NCBI RefSeq assembly: GCF_000272405.2
Contig: NZ_AJZM02000293.1
Location: 1-39,926, forward strand
Source: Vibrio tasmaniensis 1F-187
Lineage (GTDB): Bacteria; Pseudomonadota; Gammaproteobacteria; Enterobacterales; Vibrionaceae
DNA length: 39,926 nucleotides
Direction: 5' to 3'
Under the pieces are notes generated by a model. It made no database searches. It saw only the letters and a list, made by a program, of their open reading frames with translations, and was not told the DNA's origin. The translations under genes were made by a program, and so were the position numbers. This document shows, one piece after another, positions 16,260-24,235 of this stretch (positions are counted from its first letter, which is position 1; each line of letters opens with the position of its first letter).

Positions 16260-16575
16260 GCTCACCCTCGATTTTTGGGAATCTATTATTCAATTCTTGT
16301 TCTTGCTGATTGTATATCAACAAGATTTTAAATCTATATTTGTACGTTATGTTACATTTCCTCAACAGGAATAGCACTTAAATCACGTAAAATTATGTAA
16401 CATTTCTACTTCTGTAAGAGTATTACAGTTTTACTCAATAACTTTGTTGATTCACATCAGAATCAACATTAATTGTTACTAAGGTGATTTTTGAATCACC
16501 TTCGAGTTAGCAATTTTTACTCACTTTAGTTCAAAAGCCATTCACTTGCCATTTGCTGCCTGATTTTTAGACGCA
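16260..16575. other. fieF-pfkA intergenic region
   Basis: 316 bases holding the pfkA promoter and the fieF 3' end. It contains an FNR-like site inside an 8-bp inverted repeat (GTTGATTC/GAATCAAC, 16446-16467). A separate 9-bp perfect hairpin, AAGGTGATT/AATCACCTT, at 16481-16502 lies between them and fieF. That hairpin has no U tract on the minus strand and may act as a weak fieF stop or an operator. Confidence 0.5.
16447..16460 (-). promoter_or_regulatory. FNR-like site for pfkA
   Basis: TTGAT-TCAC-ATCAG matches the FNR palindrome TTGAT-N4-ATCAA at 9 of 10 positions. On the minus strand a TG-extended -10 (TGT then AATACT, 16424-16419) would put the start near 16412 and the site centre at -41.5, the class II activation distance. 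Functional status is inference. Confidence 0.5.
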
Positions 16576-17484
16576 TTACCATGAGTGAAATTTCTGCTGC
16601 TTCTCTGGTCCAAATACGACCGAATATGGATCTTGATGAATTAATACATCAGCATCAGGGAACACTGAAATAAGCTTGTCCTCTACTTCATCAGAAATGC
16701 GGTGTGCTTCAATCAGTGGGATATTGTCTTCGAGTTCTAAATGCAATTGAATGAAACGAACAGGCCCAGAACGGCGCGTTCTTAGTTGATGTACACCCAG
16801 TACCCCTTCCACACTCAACGATGCCTCTTTAATTTGTTTGAGCTCTTCATCGGGTAGCTTGTGATCAAGTAGAGATTGCACCGCTTCCATCGCCATTTGG
16901 TAAGCACTGTAAAGAATGTAGATGCCGATACCAATCGCGAATACCGAGTCTGCTTGACCGATACCAAACCAGCTCAGTGCTAGCGCCAGCATAATCGCCG
17001 CATTCATATAGAGGTCAGATTGATAATGCAGTGAGTCAGCCGCAATTGCTTGGCTACCCGTTTTGCTCACAACATGCTTTTGGAATCGAACCAAACCGAA
17101 GGTCATGACCATTGCGAACAAGCTGACATAAATACCAATTTCAGGAGAGTTCAGTTCATGCGGTCGGAAGAAACGTTCAATACCGTTAAGAATAAGGAAA
17201 CAAGCAGAACCAGAAATAAACATCGCTTGTGCTAATGCAGCAAGAGATTCGGCCTTGCCATGACCAAAGGTATGTTCTTTATCAGCTGGCTGCAGAGAGT
17301 AACGAACCACCACAAGGTTGACGACAGAAGCGGCGATATCCAACAGTGAGTCAACAACAGAAGCTAATAAACTGACTGAGCCTGTCACCCACCACGCTGC
17401 AACCTTCACAACCAATAATATGGAGGCAATGATGGTGGCAGCCCAAGCGGCGAGCGTAACTAAACGTGCGTATTCTTGTTTCAT
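16576..17484 (-). CDS. fieF: Cation-efflux pump FieF (CDF family)
   Basis: Cation diffusion facilitator that exports Fe2+ and Zn2+ by proton antiport across the inner membrane. I begin at ATG 17484 ([17 protein letters not shown]), giving 302 residues next to the 300 of E. coli FieF. A TTG 30 bases upstream would add ten unrelated residues. About six membrane helices are present. Metal-site signatures are [10 protein letters not shown] (helix 2) and HYQSDLYMN (helix 5), with the [12 protein letters not shown] loop between. A cytosolic ferredoxin-like domain ends the protein. Position between pfkA and cpxP matches E. coli. The ribosome site is weak. Confidence 0.93.
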   Translation of the reverse strand: MKQEYARLVTLAAWAATIIASILLVVKVAAWWVTGSVSLLASVVDSLLDIAASVVNLVVVRYSLQPADKEHTFGHGKAESLAALAQAMFISGSACFLILNGIERFFRPHELNSPEIGIYVSLFAMVMTFGLVRFQKHVVSKTGSQAIAADSLHYQSDLYMNAAIMLALALSWFGIGQADSVFAIGIGIYILYSAYQMAMEAVQSLLDHKLPDEELKQIKEASLSVEGVLGVHQLRTRRSGPVRFIQLHLELEDNIPLIEAHRISDEVEDKLISVFPDADVLIHQDPYSVVFGPEKQQKFHSW

Positions 17485-17577
17485 AAATTGGCTATAAAGT
17501 GACTGATAGCACAAAGTATAACCCGCAAAACACCGCTTGAATATGACAGCTAGGATCTAATACATTCATTTTAAAGA

Positions 17578-17603
17578 TCAAAAAAAGCGGCACTAGGCCG
17601 CTT
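17578..17603 (-). terminator. cpxP terminator
   Basis: The stem AAGCGGC/GCCGCTT with a 5-nt loop has a long A run on the + strand, which is the U tract for the minus-strand cpxP transcript. About 45 bases separate it from the stop codon. Confidence 0.82.
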
Positions 17604-17647
17604 CTTTCTAAACACTTTCAATCAATCCAGCTTTTTCAAACCATGAA

Positions 17648-18157
17648 TTACTTGTCTTTGTTCATGCGTTTTTCCATTTTGTCCGCACATTTAGCCATGC
17701 GATCTTGCTGGATTTCTTTCAGTTGAGTCTTCTGTTCAGGTGTTAGTACGCTCATCATTTGATGTTGCTTCTTCAGCATGGTTAAACGACGCTCTGTTTG
17801 CTTCTCTACCATTTGGCTTGCTAGGTCGTTTGCCGCCGCTTCATCAAAGGTATCGGCTAGAACTAAATCTTGAACTTTCTCGTGGTGCGCTTTCATCTGC
17901 GCCATCTTGTCCGCTTTATTACCTGAATGTTTTGCTTTCATCTCAGCACGGTTCGCTTCACGTATCTCTTTTAGCTCTGCTTTTTGAGCATCCGTCAGAT
18001 CCAGTTGACGCATCACTTTTTTGTCAAAGCCGCCACACTTGCCGTGCATGCCTTTGTGGTCACCTTTATCGCCACCGCCATATGCGAACGCGCTTGCTGT
18101 ACCTAACATAAGTGGAAGTGCCGCAGCTACTAGTACAAGTTTCTTAGTCATTTTCAT
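17648..18157 (-). CDS. cpxP: CpxP/Spy-family periplasmic protein
   Basis: Periplasmic chaperone-like protein that inhibits the CpxA sensor and is induced by envelope stress. The 169-residue protein has a signal peptide (MKMTKKLVLVAAALPLMLGTASAFA, cleavage near residue 25). Two LTxxQ-type motifs, LTDAQKAELKEIREANR and LTPEQKTQLKEIQQ, mark the Spy/CpxP family. The mature protein is rich in Lys, Met and His, and entirely helical in appearance. It is divergent from cpxRA and shares the upstream region with a perfect CpxR box, which supports the CpxP name over plain Spy. GAGG lies nine bases from the ATG. Confidence 0.88.
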   Translation of the reverse strand: MKMTKKLVLVAAALPLMLGTASAFAYGGGDKGDHKGMHGKCGGFDKKVMRQLDLTDAQKAELKEIREANRAEMKAKHSGNKADKMAQMKAHHEKVQDLVLADTFDEAAANDLASQMVEKQTERRLTMLKKQHQMMSVLTPEQKTQLKEIQQDRMAKCADKMEKRMNKDK

Positions 18158-18236
18158 AATTTTTGCCTCAATTCGGTATAATCAGTCATGTGTTGCGTTT
18201 GTTTTCAGCGCTTAGATATAGATTAGTCTTTCCCTC

Positions 18237-18272
18237 GTAAAGCGACGTTTAGAAAGCGTAAAGAATCGTAAA
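18237..18272. promoter_or_regulatory. CpxR box between cpxP and cpxR
   Basis: GTAAA-N5-GTAAA, the exact CpxR consensus, lies at 18258-18272. A third GTAAA lies 21 bases upstream, at 18237-18241, about two helical turns away. The site serves the divergent cpxP and cpxRA promoters, as in E. coli. Confidence 0.85.
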
Positions 18273-18336
18273 GAGTGAAAGTTGACGAATAATTAGCAGT
18301 ATTATTAACCTATAAACAACTGATTAAGGCTTCCCA

Positions 18337-19026
18337 ATGGCGAACATTCTTCTTATAGATGACGACACCGAGCTAACCGGCTTACTTAAAGACATACTGA
18401 GCTTTGAGGGATTCACTGTTTCCGAAGCCAATGACGGCTATGCGGGGTTGGAAGCTATCAATGATGAGATAGATTTGATTCTTTTGGACGTGATGATGCC
18501 GCGCCTTAACGGTATGGAAACGCTAAAGAAACTAAGAGAAAATTGGGAAACGCCAGTACTGATGCTGACAGCTAAAGGTGAAGAGATCGACCGTGTTATT
18601 GGCCTTGAGCTTGGCGCAGATGATTACTTGCCAAAGCCTTTCAGTGACCGAGAGCTGCTCGCTCGTATTCGTGCCATCTTACGTAGAACGCAGATCAACA
18701 CCGCTCCTAAAGCTGCCAGTGATAAGATTCAATATCAAGACATTGAAGTGTTCCCCGGCAAGCAAGAAGCTTATTGTAATGGCCAGCTTATCGATCTTAC
18801 CACCACCGAGTTCGCTTTGCTGAGTCACCTAATCCAGAACCCAGGGCAAGTGATCACCAAGGAAGCGTTGAGTTTGGATGTGCTGGGCAAAAGGCTTGCA
18901 GCATTTGACCGTGCGATAGACATGCACATATCCAACCTACGTAAAAAAATCCCAGAACGCAGTGACGGTAAATCTCGCATCAAAACCTTACGAGGCCGTG
19001 GCTACTTATTGGTAGAGGAAGATTAA
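18337..19026 (+). CDS. cpxR: Envelope-stress response regulator CpxR
   Basis: OmpR-family transcription factor of the CpxRA system, controlling envelope folding and protease genes. The 229-residue protein has a receiver domain with acidic residues at 8-10 (DDD), phospho-acceptor Asp51 (LLDVMMP, the E. coli number) and the conserved Lys in LPKPF. A C-terminal winged helix ends in GRGYLLVEED. It overlaps cpxA by one base (TAATG), showing tight translational coupling. A CpxR box lies upstream, so it autoregulates. Confidence 0.96.
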   Translation: MANILLIDDDTELTGLLKDILSFEGFTVSEANDGYAGLEAINDEIDLILLDVMMPRLNGMETLKKLRENWETPVLMLTAKGEEIDRVIGLELGADDYLPKPFSDRELLARIRAILRRTQINTAPKAASDKIQYQDIEVFPGKQEAYCNGQLIDLTTTEFALLSHLIQNPGQVITKEALSLDVLGKRLAAFDRAIDMHISNLRKKIPERSDGKSRIKTLRGRGYLLVEED

Positions 19027-20405
19027 TGCGTATACCTAAAATCACCAGCTTATATGGACGTATCTTTGCTATCTTTTGGTTCACCATGTTACTGGTGCTT
19101 TTGTCGGTACTGTCACTTCCCCATTTAGACCCGCGAGTGGCGCGCGATGTGCCTGCCGATCATCTCGATAAACTCGAACGTATCGCTAAATTCACAGAAA
19201 AGCGCTACGCCAAAGAATCTAACCTGGGAAAAATAGTGTTCCAACTTGAGGCACCGCGTAGCCGCAAGGATTCTCGTGCTCGTATTTACCTAACCGACCT
19301 TGAAGGCGCAGTCCTTACATCGAAAAGACACTCAAATTACAAACTTAAAGCGATTCGTAATTTTGTTACCTCGATAGATAACCCTGAATTACCCAAGCAA
19401 AAGTTATACGGACATTACATGGTAGCAGGGCCAGTGCCGATTACACTCGCAGGTGAAGAACTGTTGATGTACGCCGGAGTAAAGTGGAATCAACCTCCTC
19501 CATTTTTGCTGCGCTTATTTGATAGACCTTTACAGCTCTTGCTTGCGGTAATGCTAGCAAGTACCCCACTGCTATTATGGTTAGCTTGGGCATTGAGCCA
19601 ACCTGCTCGTAGACTTGAACGCGCAGCGCAACGTGTGGCGAAAGGTCAGTTTGAGGTCGATCCCACACTCGAAAAAGGCACCTCAGAATTCAGACAAGCG
19701 GGTGAGAGCTTTAACCAGATGGTCGAAGCGGTTAATCAGATGATTTCGGGGCAACAACGCCTACTTTCTGATATCTCACACGAGCTACGATCGCCATTGA
19801 CCCGCCTACGCATGGCGAATGCACTGGCGATTCGTAAACAAGGTGAGAGCCAAGAGTTAGAACGTATCGATATGGAAGCTCAGCGATTAGAGCAAATGAT
19901 CAGTGAACTACTGACGCTATCACGCATGCAGGTCGACAGCCACATTACTCGTGAGGTTCAACCTATTTCGAGCTTATGGGAAGAGATCTTAAAAGATGCA
20001 GAATTTGAAGCTGAACAGATGGGTAAATTACTGACGTTTTCGGAGATCCCAGAGCGTTCTATTTCGGGTAACCCTAAGCTACTGATGAGTGCCTTGGACA
20101 ATATTACGCGCAATGCTATCTACTACGGTAAAGACCAAGTCGATGTGCAATTCGATGTTGTCCAAGATCGGCTAACGATTTGCGTCAATGATAATGGCGA
20201 TGGTGTGCCTGATGACGAACTGGATTCAATCTTTAGGCCTTTCTACCGCGTTTCTACCGCTCGAGATCGTAATTCCGGCGGCACAGGGCTTGGCCTAACC
20301 ATTACAGAGAGTGCGATTCGTCAACACAGCGGAACCATCACTGCAAGCCGTAGCCAGCTCGGTGGATTACAACTTAAAATCACCCTGCCTATCCTGCCAG
20401 TGTAA
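19026..20405 (+). CDS. cpxA: Envelope-stress sensor histidine kinase CpxA
   Basis: Inner-membrane sensor kinase and phosphatase for CpxR. The 459-residue protein has a first membrane helix (about 10-30), a periplasmic sensor region and a second helix (about 168-188). A HAMP domain with PARRLERAAQRVAKGQF comes next, followed by the HisKA motif ISHELRSPL with phospho-His252 (His248 in E. coli). The HATPase domain shows N, G1 and G2 boxes (DNITRNAIYY, NDNGDGVP, GGTGLGLTI). Its start codon overlaps the cpxR stop. sodA follows after 76 bases. Confidence 0.95.
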   Translation: MRIPKITSLYGRIFAIFWFTMLLVLLSVLSLPHLDPRVARDVPADHLDKLERIAKFTEKRYAKESNLGKIVFQLEAPRSRKDSRARIYLTDLEGAVLTSKRHSNYKLKAIRNFVTSIDNPELPKQKLYGHYMVAGPVPITLAGEELLMYAGVKWNQPPPFLLRLFDRPLQLLLAVMLASTPLLLWLAWALSQPARRLERAAQRVAKGQFEVDPTLEKGTSEFRQAGESFNQMVEAVNQMISGQQRLLSDISHELRSPLTRLRMANALAIRKQGESQELERIDMEAQRLEQMISELLTLSRMQVDSHITREVQPISSLWEEILKDAEFEAEQMGKLLTFSEIPERSISGNPKLLMSALDNITRNAIYYGKDQVDVQFDVVQDRLTICVNDNGDGVPDDELDSIFRPFYRVSTARDRNSGGTGLGLTITESAIRQHSGTITASRSQLGGLQLKITLPILPV

Positions 20406-20427
20406 TACCCCTACAAAGATCACAGTT

Positions 20428-20446
20428 GATAATGATTTCTATTATC
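20428..20446 (+). promoter_or_regulatory. Fur box upstream of sodA
   Basis: GATAATGATTTCTATTATC matches the 19-bp Fur consensus GATAATGATAATCATTATC at 15 positions, with both outer hexamers perfect. It lies 36 bases ahead of sodA. Fur repression would make this superoxide dismutase an iron-starvation enzyme, as known for E. coli sodA. Confidence 0.75.
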
Positions 20447-20481
20447 ACTATGGTAAGTCCTCTAATTAAGGAGGATTTACC

Positions 20482-21099
20482 ATGTCACACTCTTTTCCTG
20501 CTCTACCCTACGCCTACGACGCCCTAGAACCTTACATTGACGCTAAGACGATGGAAGTGCATTACAGCAAGCACCATAGAACCTACTACGATAAGTTTGT
20601 TGCGGCGATTTCTGGCAGTGAACTTGAGCAGCAATCTCTGACCGAGATCTTCGCTAACATCTCTCAGCACAGCCCTGCCGTTCGCAACAATGGCGGCGGT
20701 TACTACAACAATATTTTATATTGGAACTGCATGGCTCAAGATGGCGGGGGTGAACCGGCAGGTAAACTTGGCGACGCGATCCAAAGTACTTTCGGAGATT
20801 TCGAGACGTTCCAAGATCAGTTCGCTCAAGCTGCAATCAATACCTTCGGTTCAGGCTTTGCTTGGTTGGTAGTAGAAGAAGGACAATTGAAAATCATCTC
20901 GACCTCAAACCAAGACAACCCGTGGATGGATACCATCGCCAGCAACGGTGAGCCGATTCTTGCACTGGATGTCTGGGAACACGCCTACTACATCAGCTAC
21001 CAAAACCGTCGCCCTGATTACATCAACGCATGGTGGAACGTGGTGAATTGGAATGCGGTTTCTGAAAACTACGCACAAGCACTCGCGAATAAAGCGTAA
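20482..21099 (+). CDS. sodA: Superoxide dismutase SodA (Fe/Mn family) with altered metal ligand
   Basis: Cytosolic enzyme that dismutates superoxide. The 205-residue protein aligns along its length with Mn-type SodA (NQDNPW with the Mn-type Gln, DVWEHAYY near the C-terminus). Metal ligands His27, Asp163 and His167 are present. The second ligand His, expected in the NH-x3-W segment (NNAGGHANHSLFW in E. coli), is Asn77 here: the sequence reads GGGYYNNILYW, and codon AAT stands where CAT or CAC is expected. Loss of a first-shell ligand should impair metal binding or activity. The Fur box upstream and a good AAGGAGG ribosome site suggest the gene is still regulated and expressed. It could be a real variant, a recent mutation or a base-call error. 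Confidence 0.93.
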   Translation: MSHSFPALPYAYDALEPYIDAKTMEVHYSKHHRTYYDKFVAAISGSELEQQSLTEIFANISQHSPAVRNNGGGYYNNILYWNCMAQDGGGEPAGKLGDAIQSTFGDFETFQDQFAQAAINTFGSGFAWLVVEEGQLKIISTSNQDNPWMDTIASNGEPILALDVWEHAYYISYQNRRPDYINAWWNVVNWNAVSENYAQALANKA

Positions 21100-21176
21100 G
21101 CCAATGGTGGTGAACTGTACTCACTCAGCTTGCCACCGTATACTCTGGCTATCTTTGATTATTCTTGTGAACCAAC

Positions 21177-21656
21177 ATGTTTGATATCGCTCTATACGAA
21201 CCTGAAATTGCGCCCAATACGGGTAACATCATCCGCCTATGTGCTAACTGCGGAGCAAACCTGCACCTGATTGAGCCGCTTGGCTTTGATTTTGAAGAGA
21301 AGAAAGTTCGTCGTGCTGGCTTGGATTACCACGACCTAGCGCGTGTTAAGCGTCACAAGAACCTAGAAGCCTTTCTTGAGTATCTAGAGAATGAACGCGA
21401 GGGTGACTTCCGCATCTTTGCTTGCACGACAAAGACCACAGGTCACCACGTGGATGCGAAATTCCAACAAGGTGATGTGTTGATGTTTGGCCCTGAGACA
21501 CGTGGCCTGCCTGCAGAGTTCATCGAAAGCATGCCAATGGAACAACGCATTCGTATTCCAATGATGCCAGATGCGCGTAGCCTCAACCTATCTAACGCGG
21601 TTGCTATTATTGCATTCGAAGCGTGGCGACAAATGGGCTTTGAAGGCGCGGTATAA
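21177..21656 (+). CDS. trmL: tRNA (cytidine(34)-2'-O)-methyltransferase TrmL
   Basis: SPOUT-family enzyme that methylates the wobble ribose of two tRNA-Leu isoacceptors using S-adenosylmethionine. The 159-residue protein starts [22 protein letters not shown], with the NTGNIIR motif (about 14-20). The C-terminal trefoil-knot cofactor site is visible as [11 protein letters not shown] (about 102-112) and [11 protein letters not shown] (about 132-142). Length equals E. coli TrmL (YibK). It has no clear ribosome site and ends in a bidirectional terminator. Confidence 0.95.
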   Translation: MFDIALYEPEIAPNTGNIIRLCANCGANLHLIEPLGFDFEEKKVRRAGLDYHDLARVKRHKNLEAFLEYLENEREGDFRIFACTTKTTGHHVDAKFQQGDVLMFGPETRGLPAEFIESMPMEQRIRIPMMPDARSLNLSNAVAIIAFEAWRQMGFEGAV

Positions 21657-21683
21657 CCGAAAGCTCCCCCCCCTGCTAGCAAT

Positions 21684-21746
21684 AAAAAAGGCTCTTACCA
21701 TTATCACTTTCTTGCGAAGGATAAAGGTAAAAGCCTTTTCTGTTTT
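21684..21746. terminator. Bidirectional terminator between trmL and fxsA
   Basis: AAGGCTCTTACC (21688-21699) pairs with GGTAAAAGCCTT (21726-21737) over 12 bp with one mismatch, and a smaller helix can form in the long loop. A-rich and T-rich flanks allow use by trmL (+) and fxsA (-). Confidence 0.7.
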
Positions 21747-21793
21747 TCCCTCTATATAAAGAAGAGATAAAAACAAAGAAGAGAAAAAACGGA

Positions 21794-22318
21794 TTAGTTT
21801 AAGCGGTTACGATCGTTGTCATCGTCTTTCTTCTCAAATTCACCCTCAAAGGTGTTGCCGTCTTTTGATTGGTCTGATGGGTCGCGATTGAATGGGTCTT
21901 GTCCAAATAGGCTCTGACCAAAACCAGCCTGTCCACCCGCATGGAAACCGCCAGACATATTGGTCACCACCATTTTTTCCATCATTTTCTTAGCAATCAT
22001 CGCTCTTGGTGCTGGTAGCAATACCAACATACCGAGTGCGTCCGTCATAAAGCCAGGAGTCAGCAGCAATACACCAGCAACCGCAAGCATCACGCCTTCA
22101 AGAATCTGTTGTGCTGGCATTTCGCCTTGTTGTAATCGACCTTGCACAGACATAAGTGTTTGAATGCCTTGGCTACGAACAAGCGATGCACCAACAAATG
22201 CAGTAATCAAAACCAACGCAATAGTTGGCCACAATCCTAAGAAGCCACCAACTTGAATAAATAGCCCAATCTCAATGATGGGTACGAAGATAAATAGTAA
22301 TAATAAGATAGGAAACAC
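21794..22318 (-). CDS. fxsA: FxsA family membrane protein
   Basis: Inner-membrane protein. In E. coli FxsA overproduction relieves exclusion of phage T7 by the F plasmid, but its normal role is unknown. The 174-residue protein has a membrane-embedded N-terminal half of three to four helices, with the family's pattern FPILLLLFIFVPIIEIGLFI followed by GLWPTIALVLITAFVGASLVR. The C-terminus is polar, rich in Gly and Asp. The start is GTG 22318, supported by AAGGAGG five bases upstream. Divergent from aspA, the same neighbourhood as E. coli fxsA-aspA-dcuA. Confidence 0.88.
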   Translation of the reverse strand: MFPILLLLFIFVPIIEIGLFIQVGGFLGLWPTIALVLITAFVGASLVRSQGIQTLMSVQGRLQQGEMPAQQILEGVMLAVAGVLLLTPGFMTDALGMLVLLPAPRAMIAKKMMEKMVVTNMSGGFHAGGQAGFGQSLFGQDPFNRDPSDQSKDGNTFEGEFEKKDDDNDRNRLN

Positions 22319-22602
22319 ACGCCCTCCTTTGTTACATCCAGTTTACGCTGAAAGCCCTATCAATCTCAAATTTATCCTGTAAATAAGCGTGTTTATTGAC
22401 CGAGAATAACTTTGCAAAATATTGACGAAACAAAACCGAAAAAGGTGATCAACTTAATATTTTTATGCGCTAAGTACAGTATCATGTGCCACATAAGTCA
22501 GGACGGATTTATCAGCCCAATATTCTAGCGAACGGAGTATTTGCACACAGAATAGGCTAATAACTAACTATATAATCAGAATAATTCTCTAAGGATCCTG
22601 TT

Positions 22603-24054
22603 ATGGCTAATCTATCAGAAGCTCAAGTTGAAGCTCCTCAAGCTACTCGTCTCGAAGAAGATCTACTAGGTCAACGTCATGTTCCGGCTGATGCTTACTA
22701 CGGCATCCACACTCTACGCGCAGTTGAAAACTTCAACATCTCAAATGTAACGATCTCAGATGTACCTGAATTCGTTCGCGGTATGGTGATGACAAAAAAA
22801 GCAGCGGCTTTAGCAAACAAAGAGTTAGGTGTAATCCCAAGCGAAGTAGCTAAATACATCATCGAAGCTTGTGACCTCATTCTAGACACTGGTAAGTGCA
22901 TGGATCAGTTCCCATCGGATGTATTCCAAGGTGGTGCTGGTACTTCTGTAAACATGAATGCTAACGAAGTAGTGGCAAACGTGGCTCTTGAACTTATGGG
23001 CAAAGAAAAAGGCCAATATGAGTTCATCAACCCAAATGACCATGTAAACCGCAGCCAATCAACTAACTGTGCTTACCCTACAGGTTTCCGTATCTCTGTT
23101 TACAACAGCGTTCGTAAACTGATCGATGCTATCGAATACCTAAAAGGTGCATTTGAGCTTAAGAGCCAAGAATTCAACACAATTTTGAAAATGGGTCGTA
23201 CTCAACTTCAAGATGCTGTGCCTATGACGGTTGGCCAAGAGTTCCACGCTTGGGCTGTAACCATCAACGAAGAAATCAAAAACCTAGAATACACTTCAAA
23301 ACTACTGCTTGAAGTTAACCTAGGCGCAACAGCTATCGGTACTGGTCTGAACGCAGCTCCGGGTTACCAAGGCCTAGCAGTTAAGCACCTAGCAGAAGTA
23401 ACTGGCTTAGAGTGTGTAGCGGCTGAAGATTTAATCGAAGCAACGTCTGACTGTGGCGCATACGTAATGACGCACGGTGCACTTAAACGTCTAGCCGTTA
23501 AACTGTCTAAGATTTGTAACGACTTACGTCTTCTTTCTTCAGGTCCACGTACTGGCTTCAACGAGCTAAACCTACCTGAACTGCAAGCGGGTTCTTCAAT
23601 CATGCCTGCTAAAGTAAACCCAGTTGTACCTGAAGTAGTAAACCAAGTTTGCTTTAAAGTTCTAGGTAACGACAACACGGTTTCTTTCGCAGCAGAAGGC
23701 GGTCAGCTTCAACTGAACGTAATGGAACCTGTTATCGCACAAAGCATGTTTGAGTCTCTAGACATTCTAACAAACGCATGTGTGAACCTACGCGACAAGT
23801 GTGTAGACGGCATTACTGTGAACAAAGAAGTGTGTGAATCTCACGTATTTAACTCTATCGGTATCGTCACTTACCTAAACCCATACATTGGCCACCACGA
23901 GGGTGATGTTGTTGGTAAGATCTGTGCTGAAACAGGTAAAAGCGTTCGTGATGTAGTTCTAGAGCGCGGGTTATTAACCGAAGAAGAACTTGATGACATT
24001 TTCTCTGTTGAAAATTTGATGCATCCTCAGTATAAAGCAAAACGCTACGAATAA
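22603..24054 (+). CDS. aspA: Aspartate ammonia-lyase (aspartase)
   Basis: Deaminates L-aspartate to fumarate, feeding anaerobic fumarate respiration and dicarboxylate exchange. The 483-residue protein belongs to the fumarase/aspartase superfamily, with the signature loop [11 protein letters not shown] (about 327-337) carrying the catalytic Ser. Substrate-binding segments [14 protein letters not shown] and NRSQSTN are present, along with [15 protein letters not shown] precedes the ATG. A short odd palindrome, ATGTGCCACAT, lies about 110 bases upstream, and no clear FNR or CRP site was found. dcuA follows after a strong terminator. Confidence 0.97.
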   Translation: MANLSEAQVEAPQATRLEEDLLGQRHVPADAYYGIHTLRAVENFNISNVTISDVPEFVRGMVMTKKAAALANKELGVIPSEVAKYIIEACDLILDTGKCMDQFPSDVFQGGAGTSVNMNANEVVANVALELMGKEKGQYEFINPNDHVNRSQSTNCAYPTGFRISVYNSVRKLIDAIEYLKGAFELKSQEFNTILKMGRTQLQDAVPMTVGQEFHAWAVTINEEIKNLEYTSKLLLEVNLGATAIGTGLNAAPGYQGLAVKHLAEVTGLECVAAEDLIEATSDCGAYVMTHGALKRLAVKLSKICNDLRLLSSGPRTGFNELNLPELQAGSSIMPAKVNPVVPEVVNQVCFKVLGNDNTVSFAAEGGQLQLNVMEPVIAQSMFESLDILTNACVNLRDKCVDGITVNKEVCESHVFNSIGIVTYLNPYIGHHEGDVVGKICAETGKSVRDVVLERGLLTEEELDDIFSVENLMHPQYKAKRYE

Positions 24055-24062
24055 CGTTAGCG

Positions 24063-24091
24063 AAAAAGGGCTCCAAACGGAGCCCTTTTTT
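24063..24091 (+). terminator. aspA terminator
   Basis: A 7-bp stem GGGCTCC/GGAGCCC with loop AAAC is flanked by A5 and T6. Confidence 0.9.
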
Positions 24092-24175
24092 AGGCTCCAA
24101 TACGGTTAACCATGTTAATTTTGTGGATTTCTGTTGGTTGCACTTTTGCGAAATAGAATCTAAACCATAGAACTA

Positions 24176-24210
24176 TTATGTGAACATTCCAGCCGTGAAT
24201 GCTCACATAA
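24176..24210 (+). repeat. Inverted repeat upstream of dcuA
   Basis: TTATGTGAACATTC (24176-24189) and GAATGCTCACATAA (24197-24210) pair over 14 bp with one mismatch around a 7-nt loop, 14 bases before the dcuA ribosome site. There is no following U tract. It contains TGTGA and TCACA, but 19 bases apart, too far for a CRP site. It could be an mRNA stabilising stem or an operator. Confidence 0.55.
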
Positions 24211-24235
24211 TAAAATCTAAAATGAGGTGTTACTT

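Noticed and set aside
21666..21673. C8 homopolymer after trmL
   Set aside because: It lies in untranslated sequence after the stop, so slippage would not switch any frame. Probably neutral.
24179..24207. TGTGA and TCACA upstream of dcuA as a CRP site
   Set aside because: The half-sites are 19 bases apart instead of 6. They belong to a longer hairpin.
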